55,357 nucleotides of DNA from contig UQRP01000015.1 of the NCBI GenBank assembly GCA_900543585.1, forward strand, positions 1 to 55,357, written 5' to 3'. Both the position numbers and the translations under genes were made by a program. Of this stretch, positions 24,726-33,436 are shown piece by piece. Origin of the DNA: an uncultured Prevotella sp. (GTDB lineage: Bacteria > Bacteroidota > Bacteroidia > Bacteroidales > Bacteroidaceae). The notes below the pieces were generated by a model, which saw nothing but the letters and a program-made list of their open reading frames with translations, was not told the origin of the DNA and ran no database searches. The first letter of the stretch is position 1. Each line of letters opens with the position of its first letter.

Positions 24726-26699
24726 ATGGCAGAAAATCAGCATCCAGAAGATAATTACTCAGCTTCCAATATTCAGGTATTGGAAGGTCTTGAGGCCGTG
24801 CGCAAGCGTCCGGCAATGTATATCGGCGACATCTCCGAAAAAGGCCTGCATCACCTTATCAACGAGACAGTGGACAACTGTATCGACGAGGCCATGGCAG
24901 GCTACTGCACCGAGGTAGAGGTAACTCTCAACCCTGACGGCAGCTGCACCGTAGAGGATAATGGCCGAGGCATTCCTGTCGATGAGCACAAGAAGCTGCA
25001 CAAGAGCGCCTTGGAAGTGGTCATGACCGTGCTGCACGCCGGTGGTAAGTTCGACAAAAACTCCTATAAGGTCTCCGGTGGTCTCCATGGTGTCGGTGTG
25101 AGTTGCGTCAATGCGCTGTCCACACACATGCTCTCACAAGTCTATCGTGACGGACATATCTACCAGCAGGAGTATGAGAAGGGCAAGCCCCTCTACCCTG
25201 TGAAGGTCATCGGCGAGACAACCAAGCGTGGCACACGACAGCAGTTCTGGCCGGATCCAACCATCTTCACTACGACGAAGTTCCAATGGGACATCGTTGC
25301 GCGCCGCATGCGTGAGCTCGCCTACCTCAATGCAGGCATCAAGATTACGCTTACAGACCTGCGCCCCGACCCCGAGACGGGCAAGACACGCCAGGAGGTC
25401 TTCCATGCCAAAGACGGACTGAAAGAATTCGTCAGATATATCGACCGCCATCGCACCCACCTCTTCGACGACGTCATCTATCTCAAGACTGAGAAGCAGG
25501 GTGTGCCCATCGAGGTCGCCATCATGTACAACACCGACTATTCCGAGAATCTGCACTCTTATGTCAACAACATCAACACCATTGAGGGCGGTACTCACGT
25601 CACGGGATTCCGCCAGGCCCTTACCCGCGTGTTGAAGAACTATGCTGACAACGATCCGCAGATTTCCAAGCAGATAGAAAAAGCCAAGATAGAGGTTGCC
25701 GGTGAGGACTTCCGCGAGGGTCTCACCGCTGTCATCAGCATCAAGGTTGCCGAACCGCAGTTTGAGGGTCAGACCAAGACAAAGCTCGGTAACAGCGATG
25801 TCGCCGGTGCTGTCAACCAGGCCGTCGGCGAAGCACTCACCAACTACCTTGAGGAGCATCCCGACGAAGCCCATAAGATTTGCGAGAAGGTCATCCTCGC
25901 TGCCACAGCACGTATCGCCGCCCGCAAGGCCCGTGAGAGCGTGCAGCGCAAGAGCGTGATGAGTGGTGGCGGACTGCCTGGCAAACTGGCCGACTGCTCC
26001 AACAAAGATCCTAAGGACTGCGAGATATTCCTCGTCGAGGGTGACTCCGCAGGTGGCTCTGCCAAGCAGGGCCGCGACCGCTACACCCAGGCCATCCTGC
26101 CTCTCCGCGGCAAGATTCTCAATGTGGAGAAGGTACAGTGGCACCGCGTCTTCGAAGCTGAGTCTGTGATGAATATCATCCAGTCTATCGGCGTCCGCTT
26201 CGGTGTTGACGGGGAGGACGACCGCGAGGCCAACATCGACAAGCTGCGTTACGACAAGATTATCATCATGACCGATGCCGATGTCGATGGTTCCCACATC
26301 GACACCCTTATCATGACCCTCTTCTTCCGCTTCATGCCGAAAGTCATCGAGGACGGACATCTGTATATCGCCACACCGCCGCTTTACAAATGTACGTATA
26401 AGAACAAGATTTCGCAATACTGCTACAACGACCAACAGCGCCAGGCTTTCCTCGACAAGTACGGCAACGGCCAGGAGGGTACAAGCATTCACACCCAGCG
26501 CTACAAAGGTCTTGGTGAGATGAACCCTGAGCAGCTCTGGGAGACAACTATGGACCCCAAGACGCGTCTGCTCAAGCAGGTCTCCATAGAGAATGCCGCC
26601 GAGGCCGACGAGATCTTCTCCATGCTCATGGGCGACGACGTAGAGCCACGCCGAGAGTTCATCGAGGAGAATGCAGCATACGCGAATATTGACGCATAA
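24726..26699 (+). CDS. gyrB: DNA gyrase subunit B
   Basis: A 657-residue ATPase subunit of DNA gyrase. The GHKL ATPase region has NETVDNCIDEA, VEDNGRGIPVD and SGGLHGVGVSCVNAL. The TOPRIM region has LVEGDSAGGSAKQGRDR and MTDADVDGSHID, and the C-terminus has QRYKGLGEMNPEQLWETTMD. With GyrA it introduces negative supercoils using ATP. The length is normal for Bacteroidota. It has its own promoter after the rpsT terminator. The stop codon is followed at once by an unusual 9-bp tandem repeat. Confidence 0.97.
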   Translation: MAENQHPEDNYSASNIQVLEGLEAVRKRPAMYIGDISEKGLHHLINETVDNCIDEAMAGYCTEVEVTLNPDGSCTVEDNGRGIPVDEHKKLHKSALEVVMTVLHAGGKFDKNSYKVSGGLHGVGVSCVNALSTHMLSQVYRDGHIYQQEYEKGKPLYPVKVIGETTKRGTRQQFWPDPTIFTTTKFQWDIVARRMRELAYLNAGIKITLTDLRPDPETGKTRQEVFHAKDGLKEFVRYIDRHRTHLFDDVIYLKTEKQGVPIEVAIMYNTDYSENLHSYVNNINTIEGGTHVTGFRQALTRVLKNYADNDPQISKQIEKAKIEVAGEDFREGLTAVISIKVAEPQFEGQTKTKLGNSDVAGAVNQAVGEALTNYLEEHPDEAHKICEKVILAATARIAARKARESVQRKSVMSGGGLPGKLADCSNKDPKDCEIFLVEGDSAGGSAKQGRDRYTQAILPLRGKILNVEKVQWHRVFEAESVMNIIQSIGVRFGVDGEDDREANIDKLRYDKIIIMTDADVDGSHIDTLIMTLFFRFMPKVIEDGHLYIATPPLYKCTYKNKISQYCYNDQQRQAFLDKYGNGQEGTSIHTQRYKGLGEMNPEQLWETTMDPKTRLLKQVSIENAAEADEIFSMLMGDDVEPRREFIEENAAYANIDA

Positions 26700-26706
26700 A
26701 CAGAGA

Positions 26707-26793
26707 CTATAGCTATAGAAACTATAGAAGCTATAGAAACTATAGAAGCTATAGAAGCTATAGAAACTATAGAAACTATAGAAGCTATAGCAG
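26707..26793 (+). repeat. 9-bp tandem repeat CTATAGAAR after gyrB
   Basis: Eight full units of CTATAGAA[AG] occupy 26713-26784, with degenerate units on both ends. Each unit contains the palindrome CTATAG. The array begins 7 bp after the gyrB stop, and because 9 is a multiple of 3 it is open in the gyrB frame, where it would encode repeats of the residues Glu-Thr/Ala-Ile. Confidence 0.9.
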
Positions 26794-26834
26794 ATAGAAA
26801 ACCAACCATCAGCATCAAGAGGGAGCAAAGCGTT

Positions 26835-27851
26835 ATGAAACACAGAAAAGACAGCCATCAGCATCTGTGGAGGAACAACACTTTGCTCCCTCTTTTCTTA
26901 TTCCTTTTCTCAGCCGTGTGGCCCTTTTCTTCCTCAGCCCGCGACTTCAACACCCACTGGATAGCGGCACCTCAGTCTGACAGCCTCTCACACATAGAGT
27001 TTCGCAGAGCCTTCATCACCGAAGGGAAACCGAAGGAGGTAGAGATAACGGTAGCTACAACGGGCTACTACAAGCTCTACGTCAACGAGTGCAATGTGGG
27101 CACAGCACTCTACTATCCCTACCGCCAACAGCCAGACACTACCATTCGCTACAACACTTTCGACATCACCCCCTACCTCCGCAGCGACACCAACGTTGTA
27201 GCCATTCTCTATTCCCCCACCTTCCCCTGTAAGATGACCAGGCAAATAGCCGTCAACATCTATGGCAGGAGCCATGACGGCACCAACTTCTGCACCGTCA
27301 GCGATGGCAGTTGGCTATGCCAGCGCGCCAACTCCATGATGACGTCCGATGGTGGCGAACTCATCGACGGACGACAGCATGACACGACGTGGAAAGCGGC
27401 AACCATCAACAACCTGGCACTATGGGAACCTGCAGAAGAAGTGGCAGAAGAGCCGAATACTAATGCTAACACGAACACTAACGACAGCGAAACGCTTTAC
27501 ACATTATTATATAATACGGACATAAATAGTGCTGACGAATCGCTCCACATCTCGCACATCACTCCCTATCAGCAGGACGAAGTGGTCACAGCAGAGGATT
27601 ACATCATCCTCCCCTACGACATCATCGGCTTTCTGCGTGCCACAATTCGTGAAGCCAAAGCTGGTGAACGAATCGATATCGCCAACCTGCACTACATCTG
27701 TAACGGAACCATCGACGAGCAGGCTTATCCCCGCTTCGCCATCGGCTCCATCAGCACCATCCCGTTCAGCGGCAGCAGGAGCTTCCGTCCAAGTCACATC
27801 ATGAACCTCGAAGCCATCAGCGTCGCACCTAAGCGACAACCCCTTTGGTAA
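26835..27851 (+). CDS. Secreted protein resembling an alpha-L-rhamnosidase N-terminal domain without a catalytic domain
   Basis: A 338-residue protein with an N-terminal signal peptide (hydrophobic LLPLFLFLFSAVWPF, cleavage probably near SSA-RD). The mature start HWIAAPQSDSLSHIEFRRAF, followed by VEITVATTGYYKLYVNECNVG and FDITPYLRSDTNVVAIL, resembles the beta-sandwich N-domain of GH78 rhamnosidases. No (alpha/alpha)6 catalytic domain follows. A run of Asn/Thr (TNANTNTND) near residue 213 looks like a linker. It could be a carbohydrate-binding or adhesin-like module. It lies in the same frame as gyrB, 45 codons after the gyrB stop, with no stop codon between. Function is not established. Confidence 0.65.
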   Translation: MKHRKDSHQHLWRNNTLLPLFLFLFSAVWPFSSSARDFNTHWIAAPQSDSLSHIEFRRAFITEGKPKEVEITVATTGYYKLYVNECNVGTALYYPYRQQPDTTIRYNTFDITPYLRSDTNVVAILYSPTFPCKMTRQIAVNIYGRSHDGTNFCTVSDGSWLCQRANSMMTSDGGELIDGRQHDTTWKAATINNLALWEPAEEVAEEPNTNANTNTNDSETLYTLLYNTDINSADESLHISHITPYQQDEVVTAEDYIILPYDIIGFLRATIREAKAGERIDIANLHYICNGTIDEQAYPRFAIGSISTIPFSGSRSFRPSHIMNLEAISVAPKRQPLW

Positions 27852-27932
27852 GCCTTTCTTTCGCCGTGAAACCTTGTCAGAAGTATAATAAAGCTTTACT
27901 CTTGTAATAATTACAAATAAATCGACAAAAAA

Positions 27933-27964
27933 TTTGGTTCGTATTGATTTATTTCCTAACTTTG
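27933..27964 (+). promoter_or_regulatory. Rubrerythrin promoter (TTTG-N20-TAACTTTG)
   Basis: TTTG (27933-27936) and TAACTTTG (27957-27964) are separated by 20 bp, a textbook Bacteroidota promoter. The leader to the ATG at 28040 is about 70 nt and AT-rich. Confidence 0.8.
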
Positions 27965-28039
27965 CAAGCGTAAAAAGATGACGGTAACGTCACCTCTAAA
28001 GAATAGAAGAATATACAAAAATATTAATACAAAAACATT

Positions 28040-28582
28040 ATGAAAGACTTAAAAGGAACAAAGACAGAAAAGAATCTCCAGGACGCTTTCGCAGGTGAGA
28101 GCCAGGCAACCAATAAGTATACTTACTTCGCCAGCAAGGCACGTAAGGATGGCTACGAGCAGATTGCTGCCATCTTCGAGGAGACAGCTGGCAACGAGCG
28201 TGAGCACGCTAAGCTCTGGTTCAAATATCTGCAGGGTGGCGACATCCAGGACACTCACAAGAACCTTGAGCAGGCTGCTGCCGGTGAGAACTACGAGTGG
28301 ACAGACATGTACGACTACATGGCTAAGGACGCCGAGGAAGAGGGTTTCAAGGAGATCGCTGCCAAGTTCCGCATGGTAGGCGCTATCGAGAAGCACCACG
28401 AGGAGCGCTACCGCAAGCTCATCGAGAACCTCGACGAGGGTCTCGTCTTCTCCCGCGACGGAGACCGCATCTGGAAGTGCCGCAACTGCGGTCACATCGT
28501 TATCGGTCCCAAGGCTCCGAAGGTTTGCCCCGTCTGCAACCATCCGCAGAGTTTCTTCGAGCTTGCCGCTCAGAACTATTAA
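28040..28582 (+). CDS. rbr: Rubrerythrin
   Basis: A 180-residue non-heme iron peroxidase that reduces hydrogen peroxide and protects anaerobes from oxygen stress. The four-helix di-iron domain shows FAGESQATNKYTYFA with Glu20, and ETAGNEREHAKLW with Glu53 and His56; a second such pair appears in the helices around 90-120 (GAIEKHHEERYRK). The C-terminal rubredoxin-like domain binds iron through Cys147, Cys150, Cys163 and Cys166 (CRNCG and CPVCNHP). It is a single-gene transcript with a strong promoter and terminator. Confidence 0.96.
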   Translation: MKDLKGTKTEKNLQDAFAGESQATNKYTYFASKARKDGYEQIAAIFEETAGNEREHAKLWFKYLQGGDIQDTHKNLEQAAAGENYEWTDMYDYMAKDAEEEGFKEIAAKFRMVGAIEKHHEERYRKLIENLDEGLVFSRDGDRIWKCRNCGHIVIGPKAPKVCPVCNHPQSFFELAAQNY

Positions 28583-28602
28583 TTGAGATTCAATAATTAA
28601 AT

Positions 28603-28642
28603 AAAAAGAGGTAAGTGTTAGTCATAACGCTTACCTCTTTTT
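28603..28642 (+). terminator. Rubrerythrin terminator
   Basis: An 18-bp stem with one mismatch or wobble (28603-28620 against 28625-28642, GTCA loop) ends in a T-rich stretch. The A-rich left arm makes it likely to work on both strands. Confidence 0.9.
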
Positions 28643-28690
28643 ATTTTTATATCGCTACTAACATGATATTATAGCATTGCCGACCTGTTC

Positions 28691-28793
28691 CGCGGCGTAT
28701 GCCAGCGACATCTGTGGCATATGCCAAAGAATTCCACGGCATATGCCAGCGAATTCCACGGCAAATGCCAGCGACATCCACGGCATATGTCGG
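28691..28793 (+). repeat. 22-bp tandem repeat, four full units and a partial one
   Basis: Units at 28691-28712, 28713-28734, 28735-28756 and 28757-28778, plus a partial unit to 28793, share CACGGCATATGCCAGCGA with a GAATTC or GACATC variation at the end. The palindrome GGCATATGCC lies in most units. There are no spacers. It ends right at the stop codon of the minus-strand EamA gene. Confidence 0.9.
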
Positions 28794-29678
28794 TTATCGT
28801 CTCGACACCAGCCAGGCACTCAGCAACACCAAGACGAGCGCAACGGGCTTATCCCACGTCAGCAAATCCTGACCCAGGGCGATGGCGACAAACGACGCCA
28901 CTATCGGCTGGAGATTGGTATAGACGCTCACCGTCGTTGCCTTGAGATATTTCATGGCAAAAGGAATAGCGAAGAAGCCTGCCACCGTTGCCAACACAAC
29001 GATATAAGCCATCTCCAGCACCCCACTCCACTGCCACGCCTTGCTATAGAGCGTGGCATGTTGCAGGTCGCTCCAGGCAAAGGGCAGGATGGCAATGGTA
29101 GAGACGAGGAATATCCACTTCATCTGCGTTACAGCAGAATATTTCGCCGACACCGTGCGCGTGATGATCAGGTAGACAGACCACGTCAGCAGGCTCAGCA
29201 CAGCGAAGCCGATGCCCACGACATCATTCTTTCCGCTGCCGCCCTGCCAGTTCATCACCACCATAAGCATGGCACCGACGATGCCCACGAAGACACCGAC
29301 GACACCTTTTTTCGACATGCGCTCACCGATAAACAGCGCTGCACAAATCATCGTGGCCACGGGAGTCAATGTACCTATCAACGAGACATAGACTGGTGTG
29401 GAGAAATCGATGGCCCACGCTGTAAAAGTCTGTGAAACAAGGAATCCGAGCAAGCCGCCAAGCATGATGACAAGCAGGTCGCGAGGAGCCACCTTCTCCT
29501 TCGGCATGAAGAGGGAGATAAGCCAGAATATCGCTGCCGCACCGATACACCGTGTAGCCATCCACGCCATCGGCGACACCCAGTTGTCTAAGAGGAGCTT
29601 GGTAATAGGCACACCGAGACCGAAGATGATGTTGGCGACGAGCAGCGAAGAGTGAGCTGAGATTTTATTTCTGTCCAT
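28794..29678 (-). CDS. EamA-family (DMT superfamily) transporter
   Basis: A 294-residue protein with about ten membrane helices arranged as two EamA repeats. The first begins SLLVANIIFGLGVPITKLLL and the second VVGIGFAVLSLLTWSVYLII. Helices such as LLVIMLGGLLGFLVSQTFTAWAI and ALVLVLLSAWLVSRR are clear. The family exports or imports metabolites, often amino acids or nucleotide-sugar-like compounds; no specific substrate can be assigned. It lies on the minus strand 50 bp downstream of the pncB stop, with a hairpin between, so it may be separately transcribed. Confidence 0.88.
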   Translation of the reverse strand: MDRNKISAHSSLLVANIIFGLGVPITKLLLDNWVSPMAWMATRCIGAAAIFWLISLFMPKEKVAPRDLLVIMLGGLLGFLVSQTFTAWAIDFSTPVYVSLIGTLTPVATMICAALFIGERMSKKGVVGVFVGIVGAMLMVVMNWQGGSGKNDVVGIGFAVLSLLTWSVYLIITRTVSAKYSAVTQMKWIFLVSTIAILPFAWSDLQHATLYSKAWQWSGVLEMAYIVVLATVAGFFAIPFAMKYLKATTVSVYTNLQPIVASFVAIALGQDLLTWDKPVALVLVLLSAWLVSRR

Positions 29679-29690
29679 TGATTCGAAATT

Positions 29691-29724
29691 TTATTAGGCA
29701 TATTAGGCATATTGTGCCTAATAA
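29691..29724 (-). terminator. Hairpin after pncB
   Basis: TTATTAGGCA (29691-29700) and TGCCTAATAA (29715-29724) form a perfect 10-bp stem with a 14-nt loop, 4 nt after the pncB stop on the minus strand. The following U-tract is weak. An additional TATTAGGCAT copy sits in the loop. Confidence 0.65.
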
Positions 29725-29728
29725 ACGC

Positions 29729-30934
29729 CTACGCCATATGCAGCTCCTCCATAAAGCGCTTGATTACTTCCGGGTTACCCGTATGCTTGCCGTCGCTGTC
29801 TGAAATCTTACACGTATCGTTGTAGAAGGGCCACGACTCCGTAATCTTCACCGCCACCAATTTTATCACCGTATTCATCGGTTTGATATGCGGGAAGTCA
29901 TTGGTGAAATGTGTACCGATACCAAACGACGGCTGGCAGACTTTAGAAGCATATTGCTGTATCTCGATGGCCTCATCAGTGGTCAGGGCATTAGAGAAGA
30001 TGACCTGCTTGGTACGGCTGTCTATATTCAGCGATTTATATTTCGCCACAATCTTATTCAGCTCGTCGCGATTGTCACCACTGTCCACGCGCAATCCTTT
30101 AAAGAGGTTGGCGAAATCTTCCGAGAAATTCAGCGCGAAGATATTCCAGCCGAAGGAGTCGTAGAGGTAGGTGCCCAAGGCACCGCTGAAGGTATGTCGC
30201 CACGCATTCATGGCTATGTTGTTGGCCATCTGTGGCCCGTACATGCCCCCGATGGCACAGATAAACTCGTGAGCCATGGTCCCCACCGGCGTGAGGTTGT
30301 ATTTCATGGCGAGGTAAACATTACTCGTCCCTACAAACCGCCCCTTCCAGTCCTTGCGGCTCTCCTGGCAGTCTTTGAAAGCCTTGACGATGACATCCTC
30401 AGCTTTGAAAGAGGCACGACGGCGCGTACCAAAGTCGCTGTAGATACATCCTGCCGAGAGCAACTTCTCACCCTTGGCGTAGGTGCGCTTATAGTAGTCG
30501 TCATAATCAAAATTCTTATCCTGGCCTGTGACGATATAGTAGAGTTGTGAGACAATGGCCAAGACCTTCACTTCCAAGAGAATAGTGTCGCTCCAATTGC
30601 CCTCAAAGGAGATATGCAGGTGTCCCTCCTCGTCTTGTCTGACATCCGTCCACTCCGACTTGTAGCGGAAACCTTTCAGATAGGTGAAAAACCAGTTGGG
30701 CATGTAATAGCATTTACGGCGCATGAAGTCTATCTCCTCATCGGTGATGACGATATTCTCCAACATTTTTATCTGCTCCTTGACGAGTTCTGCAAAGCCC
30801 TTGGGATAGACGGTATTATTTCTATCCACAAACATGTATTTTACCTGCGCGCGCGGGTAGTTGTCGATGACGGCACAGCACATGGAAAACTTATAGAGGT
30901 CGTCATCGGTGAAATGGGTGATAATCTGCTGCAT
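29729..30934 (-). CDS. pncB: Nicotinate phosphoribosyltransferase
   Basis: A 401-residue enzyme that condenses nicotinate with PRPP using ATP, the first step of the Preiss-Handler salvage route to NAD. The N-terminus IITHFTDDDLYKFSMCCAVI, EIDFMRRKCYYMPNWF and the C-terminal half with DFGTRRRASFKAEDV, FVGTSNVYLAMKYNLTPVGT and RVDSGDNRDEL are strong PncB signatures. It has its own promoter at 30966-30959 and a downstream hairpin. The active-site His equivalent is expected in the GTMAHEFICAIGG block, where it is visible. Confidence 0.95.
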   Translation of the reverse strand: MQQIITHFTDDDLYKFSMCCAVIDNYPRAQVKYMFVDRNNTVYPKGFAELVKEQIKMLENIVITDEEIDFMRRKCYYMPNWFFTYLKGFRYKSEWTDVRQDEEGHLHISFEGNWSDTILLEVKVLAIVSQLYYIVTGQDKNFDYDDYYKRTYAKGEKLLSAGCIYSDFGTRRRASFKAEDVIVKAFKDCQESRKDWKGRFVGTSNVYLAMKYNLTPVGTMAHEFICAIGGMYGPQMANNIAMNAWRHTFSGALGTYLYDSFGWNIFALNFSEDFANLFKGLRVDSGDNRDELNKIVAKYKSLNIDSRTKQVIFSNALTTDEAIEIQQYASKVCQPSFGIGTHFTNDFPHIKPMNTVIKLVAVKITESWPFYNDTCKISDSDGKHTGNPEVIKRFMEELHMA

Positions 30935-30958
30935 CTAAGAATAATATATATATAGGTG

Positions 30959-30966
30959 CAAAGGTA
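30959..30966 (-). promoter_or_regulatory. pncB promoter, -7 element
   Basis: The minus strand reads TACCTTTG, about 24 bp upstream of the ATG at 30934. No -33 TTTG is visible. Confidence 0.65.
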
Positions 30967-30999
30967 GCAAATAAAAGTAGAAAGGAAAAATTTTTTGAT

Positions 31000-31134
31000 G
31001 GTAGGTGTTGGGTGTTAGGTGTTAATGGTTTGTATCAAGACGCAGAACGGATGGAATGAAGGCCACAACGCACGGAAACAGCATTTGCACATCATTATCA
31101 CCTAACACCCACCACCTAACACCCAACACCTACC
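31000..31134. repeat. Long-range perfect 22-bp inverted repeat built of GGTGTTRG-type repeats
   Basis: The arm at 31000-31021 is exactly complementary to 31113-31134, with a 91-bp loop. Each arm is composed of near-heptameric units such as GGTAGGTGTTGGGTGTTAGG. The right side also has extra direct copies (CACCTAACACCC at 31100 and CACCTAC runs to 31146). It lies between the GH3 stop and the pncB promoter and could terminate GH3 transcription. Confidence 0.85.
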
Positions 31135-31151
31135 ACCTACCACCTAAAAAA

Positions 31152-33404
31152 CTATTCTAATCTGAACTGCTTGAAAAGCTTCAGATTGTCCGAAGCATCT
31201 CCCACGAAGGCCGTGAAGGTTCCGGGCTCAGCTTTCCAAGCTCCGGCAGCCTCATCGTAGAAGCTCAGGGCATCCTTACCGATGGTCATCGTCACGTCCT
31301 TGGTCTCGCCGGGCTGCAGGCTGACCTTGGCAAAGCCTTTCAGCTCTTTGTAAGGCCGGTCCACACTCGACTTATCATCATGAATATAGAGTTGTACAAT
31401 CTCTGCACCGGCTCGCTTGCCGGTATTCTTCACTGTCACTGTTACCCTGAGACTGTCATCGGCGGTCATTGAAGATTTGGAGAGGCGGAGGTTACTGATG
31501 CTAAACGTAGTATAGCTCAATCCATGTCCGAAGGCAAAGGTGGGATGCGTCTTGTGCGCGTCAGCCCAGCGATAGCCTACGTAGATGCCTTCCTTATATT
31601 CCTCGTCGATGATGTTTCCTTCCGTCTGGGCTCCCCCGGCCTTACGCCAGGTCCCGGGATAGGTCTTCAGGGCATGGGCACCGACATCGTTGAGTGAGGC
31701 AGGCCATGTGAAAGGCAGCTTTCCCGATGGGTTGGCGTCGCCACAGAGCACGGCAGCCAATGCCTCGCCAGCCTCAGAACCGATAAACCATCCCTGCACG
31801 ATGGCTGGCACCTGCTGCTTCCAAGGCATGGCCACAGCATTGCCGGAGATATTGACGAAGACGACGCGCTTGTTCACCTTGGCCAAGGCCTCGACGAGCT
31901 TATCCTGGGCATAAGGCAAGGCATACGACTTCCTGTCATGGCCCTCACAGTCCTGATAGTCACTCTTGTTCAGACCGCCGAAGACAACGACATAGTCCGC
32001 TGTCTTCGCTTTCGCCACGGCGTCGTTGATAAGCTGCTGCTCCGAGCGCTTGTCAACAAGATTCTGACCGGTCGTTACACCATTGTAGTTGCCCGTCGTA
32101 TCGCCGACATATCCGCGCTCATACTCCACGGTGGCCACATCCTTCAGCCGCGTCTGCAGTCCCTTGAGGGGCGAGATCTCACGCTGCACCTTCAGCGAGG
32201 AAGAGCCGCCACCGACGGTCATCATCTTGATGGCATTCTCACCGACGACGAGCACCGTCGGCTTCTTAGAGAGGTCCAGGGGCAGCACGCCGCCCTTGTT
32301 CTGCAACAGCACGATACCCTCTTCGGCTATCTGCTTTGCTGCCGCATAGTGGGCCTCAGAGCAGAGAAAACCGCGGTTGGGATGCTGGGCCATCGTCGTA
32401 CGGAAATAGAGACGCAGCACACGGCGCACCTTGTCGTTAAGCTCCTTCTCAGTATACTTACCACTCAGGATGGCTTGCTTATAGGGCTGGGCAAGATAGT
32501 AGTTGTCGTAGGCATTGCTGGCACCCGTTGTCAGACCATTCGTCCATGTACCAAACTCCATGTCGAGCCCGTTCTTCACAGCCTGGTCCGTGTCGTGCGT
32601 ACCACCCCAGTCGCTGACGACAACACCGTCGAAGCCCCACTGACCCTTGACAAGGTCGTTGAGAAGGTATGCGTTATGGCAGTTGTGTTCATCTTTATAA
32701 AGGTTGTAGGCGCCCATGAGTCCCCAGACATGGCCTTTCTGCACAGCAGCCTTAAAGGCGGGGAGGTAAATCTCGTGGAGGGCGCGGTCGGAAACTTTCA
32801 CGTTGACTTGGAAACGGTATTCCTCATCATTGTTCAGACAGAAGTGCTTCACACAGGCCGCCACACCATTCTTCTGCATACCCTGGATATAGGGCACCAC
32901 CATGGTAGAGGTGAGGAAGGGATCCTCGCCCATGTATTCAAAGTTGCGACCGCCGAGCGGCGTACGGTAGATGTTCACACCAGGACCGAGAATCATGTTT
33001 TTGCCACGGTAGAGGGCTTCCTCACCCAAGCTCTTTCCATAGAGGTAGGCCAGTGAGGGGTTCCAAGTCGATGCCAAGCAGGTCAGGGCCGGGAAGGCGA
33101 TGCAGGAGTCGTTAGTCTGTCCGGCCTGCTCCCATTCGTCCCATAGCACATCGGGGCGCACTCCGTGGGGACCGTCGTCGGTCCAGAAGTCGGGCAGGCC
33201 AAGACGCGGCACGCCACGGCTGGAGAATTTGCTCTGCGCATGAATGACACCAATCTTCTCGTCGAGGGTCATCCGTGACAGCGCATCTTCCACACGCTGC
33301 TCTATAGGTTTGGTATCATCAAGATACACGGGGGTCTGTGCACTGGCAGTGAGTCCGAAGGAAAATAATGCCGATAGTGCAAAAGTTCTTAGTTTTTGTT
33401 GCAT
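31152..33404 (-). CDS. Secreted GH3 beta-glycosidase (beta-glucosidase/beta-xylosidase type)
   Basis: A 750-residue protein with a signal peptide (cleavage near TASAQ). The GH3 N-domain has DEKIGVIHAQ, the substrate-loop DGPHGVRPD, GPGVNIYRTPLGGRNFEYMG and KHFCLNNDE. The nucleophile is Asp265 in VVVSDWGGTHD. The GH3 C-domain follows (VLVVGENAIKMMTVGGGSSS, then KTADYVVVFGGLNKSDYQD), and the last 100 residues form a fibronectin III-like domain. The family removes terminal beta-linked sugars from oligosaccharides in the periplasm. The exact sugar is not determinable. It has its own promoter and no nearby SusCD pair. Confidence 0.9.
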   Translation of the reverse strand: MQQKLRTFALSALFSFGLTASAQTPVYLDDTKPIEQRVEDALSRMTLDEKIGVIHAQSKFSSRGVPRLGLPDFWTDDGPHGVRPDVLWDEWEQAGQTNDSCIAFPALTCLASTWNPSLAYLYGKSLGEEALYRGKNMILGPGVNIYRTPLGGRNFEYMGEDPFLTSTMVVPYIQGMQKNGVAACVKHFCLNNDEEYRFQVNVKVSDRALHEIYLPAFKAAVQKGHVWGLMGAYNLYKDEHNCHNAYLLNDLVKGQWGFDGVVVSDWGGTHDTDQAVKNGLDMEFGTWTNGLTTGASNAYDNYYLAQPYKQAILSGKYTEKELNDKVRRVLRLYFRTTMAQHPNRGFLCSEAHYAAAKQIAEEGIVLLQNKGGVLPLDLSKKPTVLVVGENAIKMMTVGGGSSSLKVQREISPLKGLQTRLKDVATVEYERGYVGDTTGNYNGVTTGQNLVDKRSEQQLINDAVAKAKTADYVVVFGGLNKSDYQDCEGHDRKSYALPYAQDKLVEALAKVNKRVVFVNISGNAVAMPWKQQVPAIVQGWFIGSEAGEALAAVLCGDANPSGKLPFTWPASLNDVGAHALKTYPGTWRKAGGAQTEGNIIDEEYKEGIYVGYRWADAHKTHPTFAFGHGLSYTTFSISNLRLSKSSMTADDSLRVTVTVKNTGKRAGAEIVQLYIHDDKSSVDRPYKELKGFAKVSLQPGETKDVTMTIGKDALSFYDEAAGAWKAEPGTFTAFVGDASDNLKLFKQFRLE

Positions 33405-33428
33405 AAATATAGAAGATTATCTTTTTTG

Positions 33429-33436
33429 CAAAGGTA
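33429..33436 (-). promoter_or_regulatory. GH3 promoter, -7 element
   Basis: TACCTTTG on the minus strand, about 24 bp upstream of the ATG at 33404. No -33 TTTG at the expected position. Confidence 0.6.

Noticed and set aside
25134..26864. 576-codon minus-strand open frame opposite gyrB, including the 9-bp repeat
   Set aside because: GyrB is certain on the plus strand. The reverse frame starts inside the neighbouring gene and has Phe-Tyr-Ser repeats only because of the tandem DNA repeat.
28677..29435. 252-codon plus-strand frame over the 22-bp repeat and the EamA gene
   Set aside because: The composition is His/Arg/Gln-rich, and the first part is the tandem repeat. The minus-strand EamA protein explains the rest.
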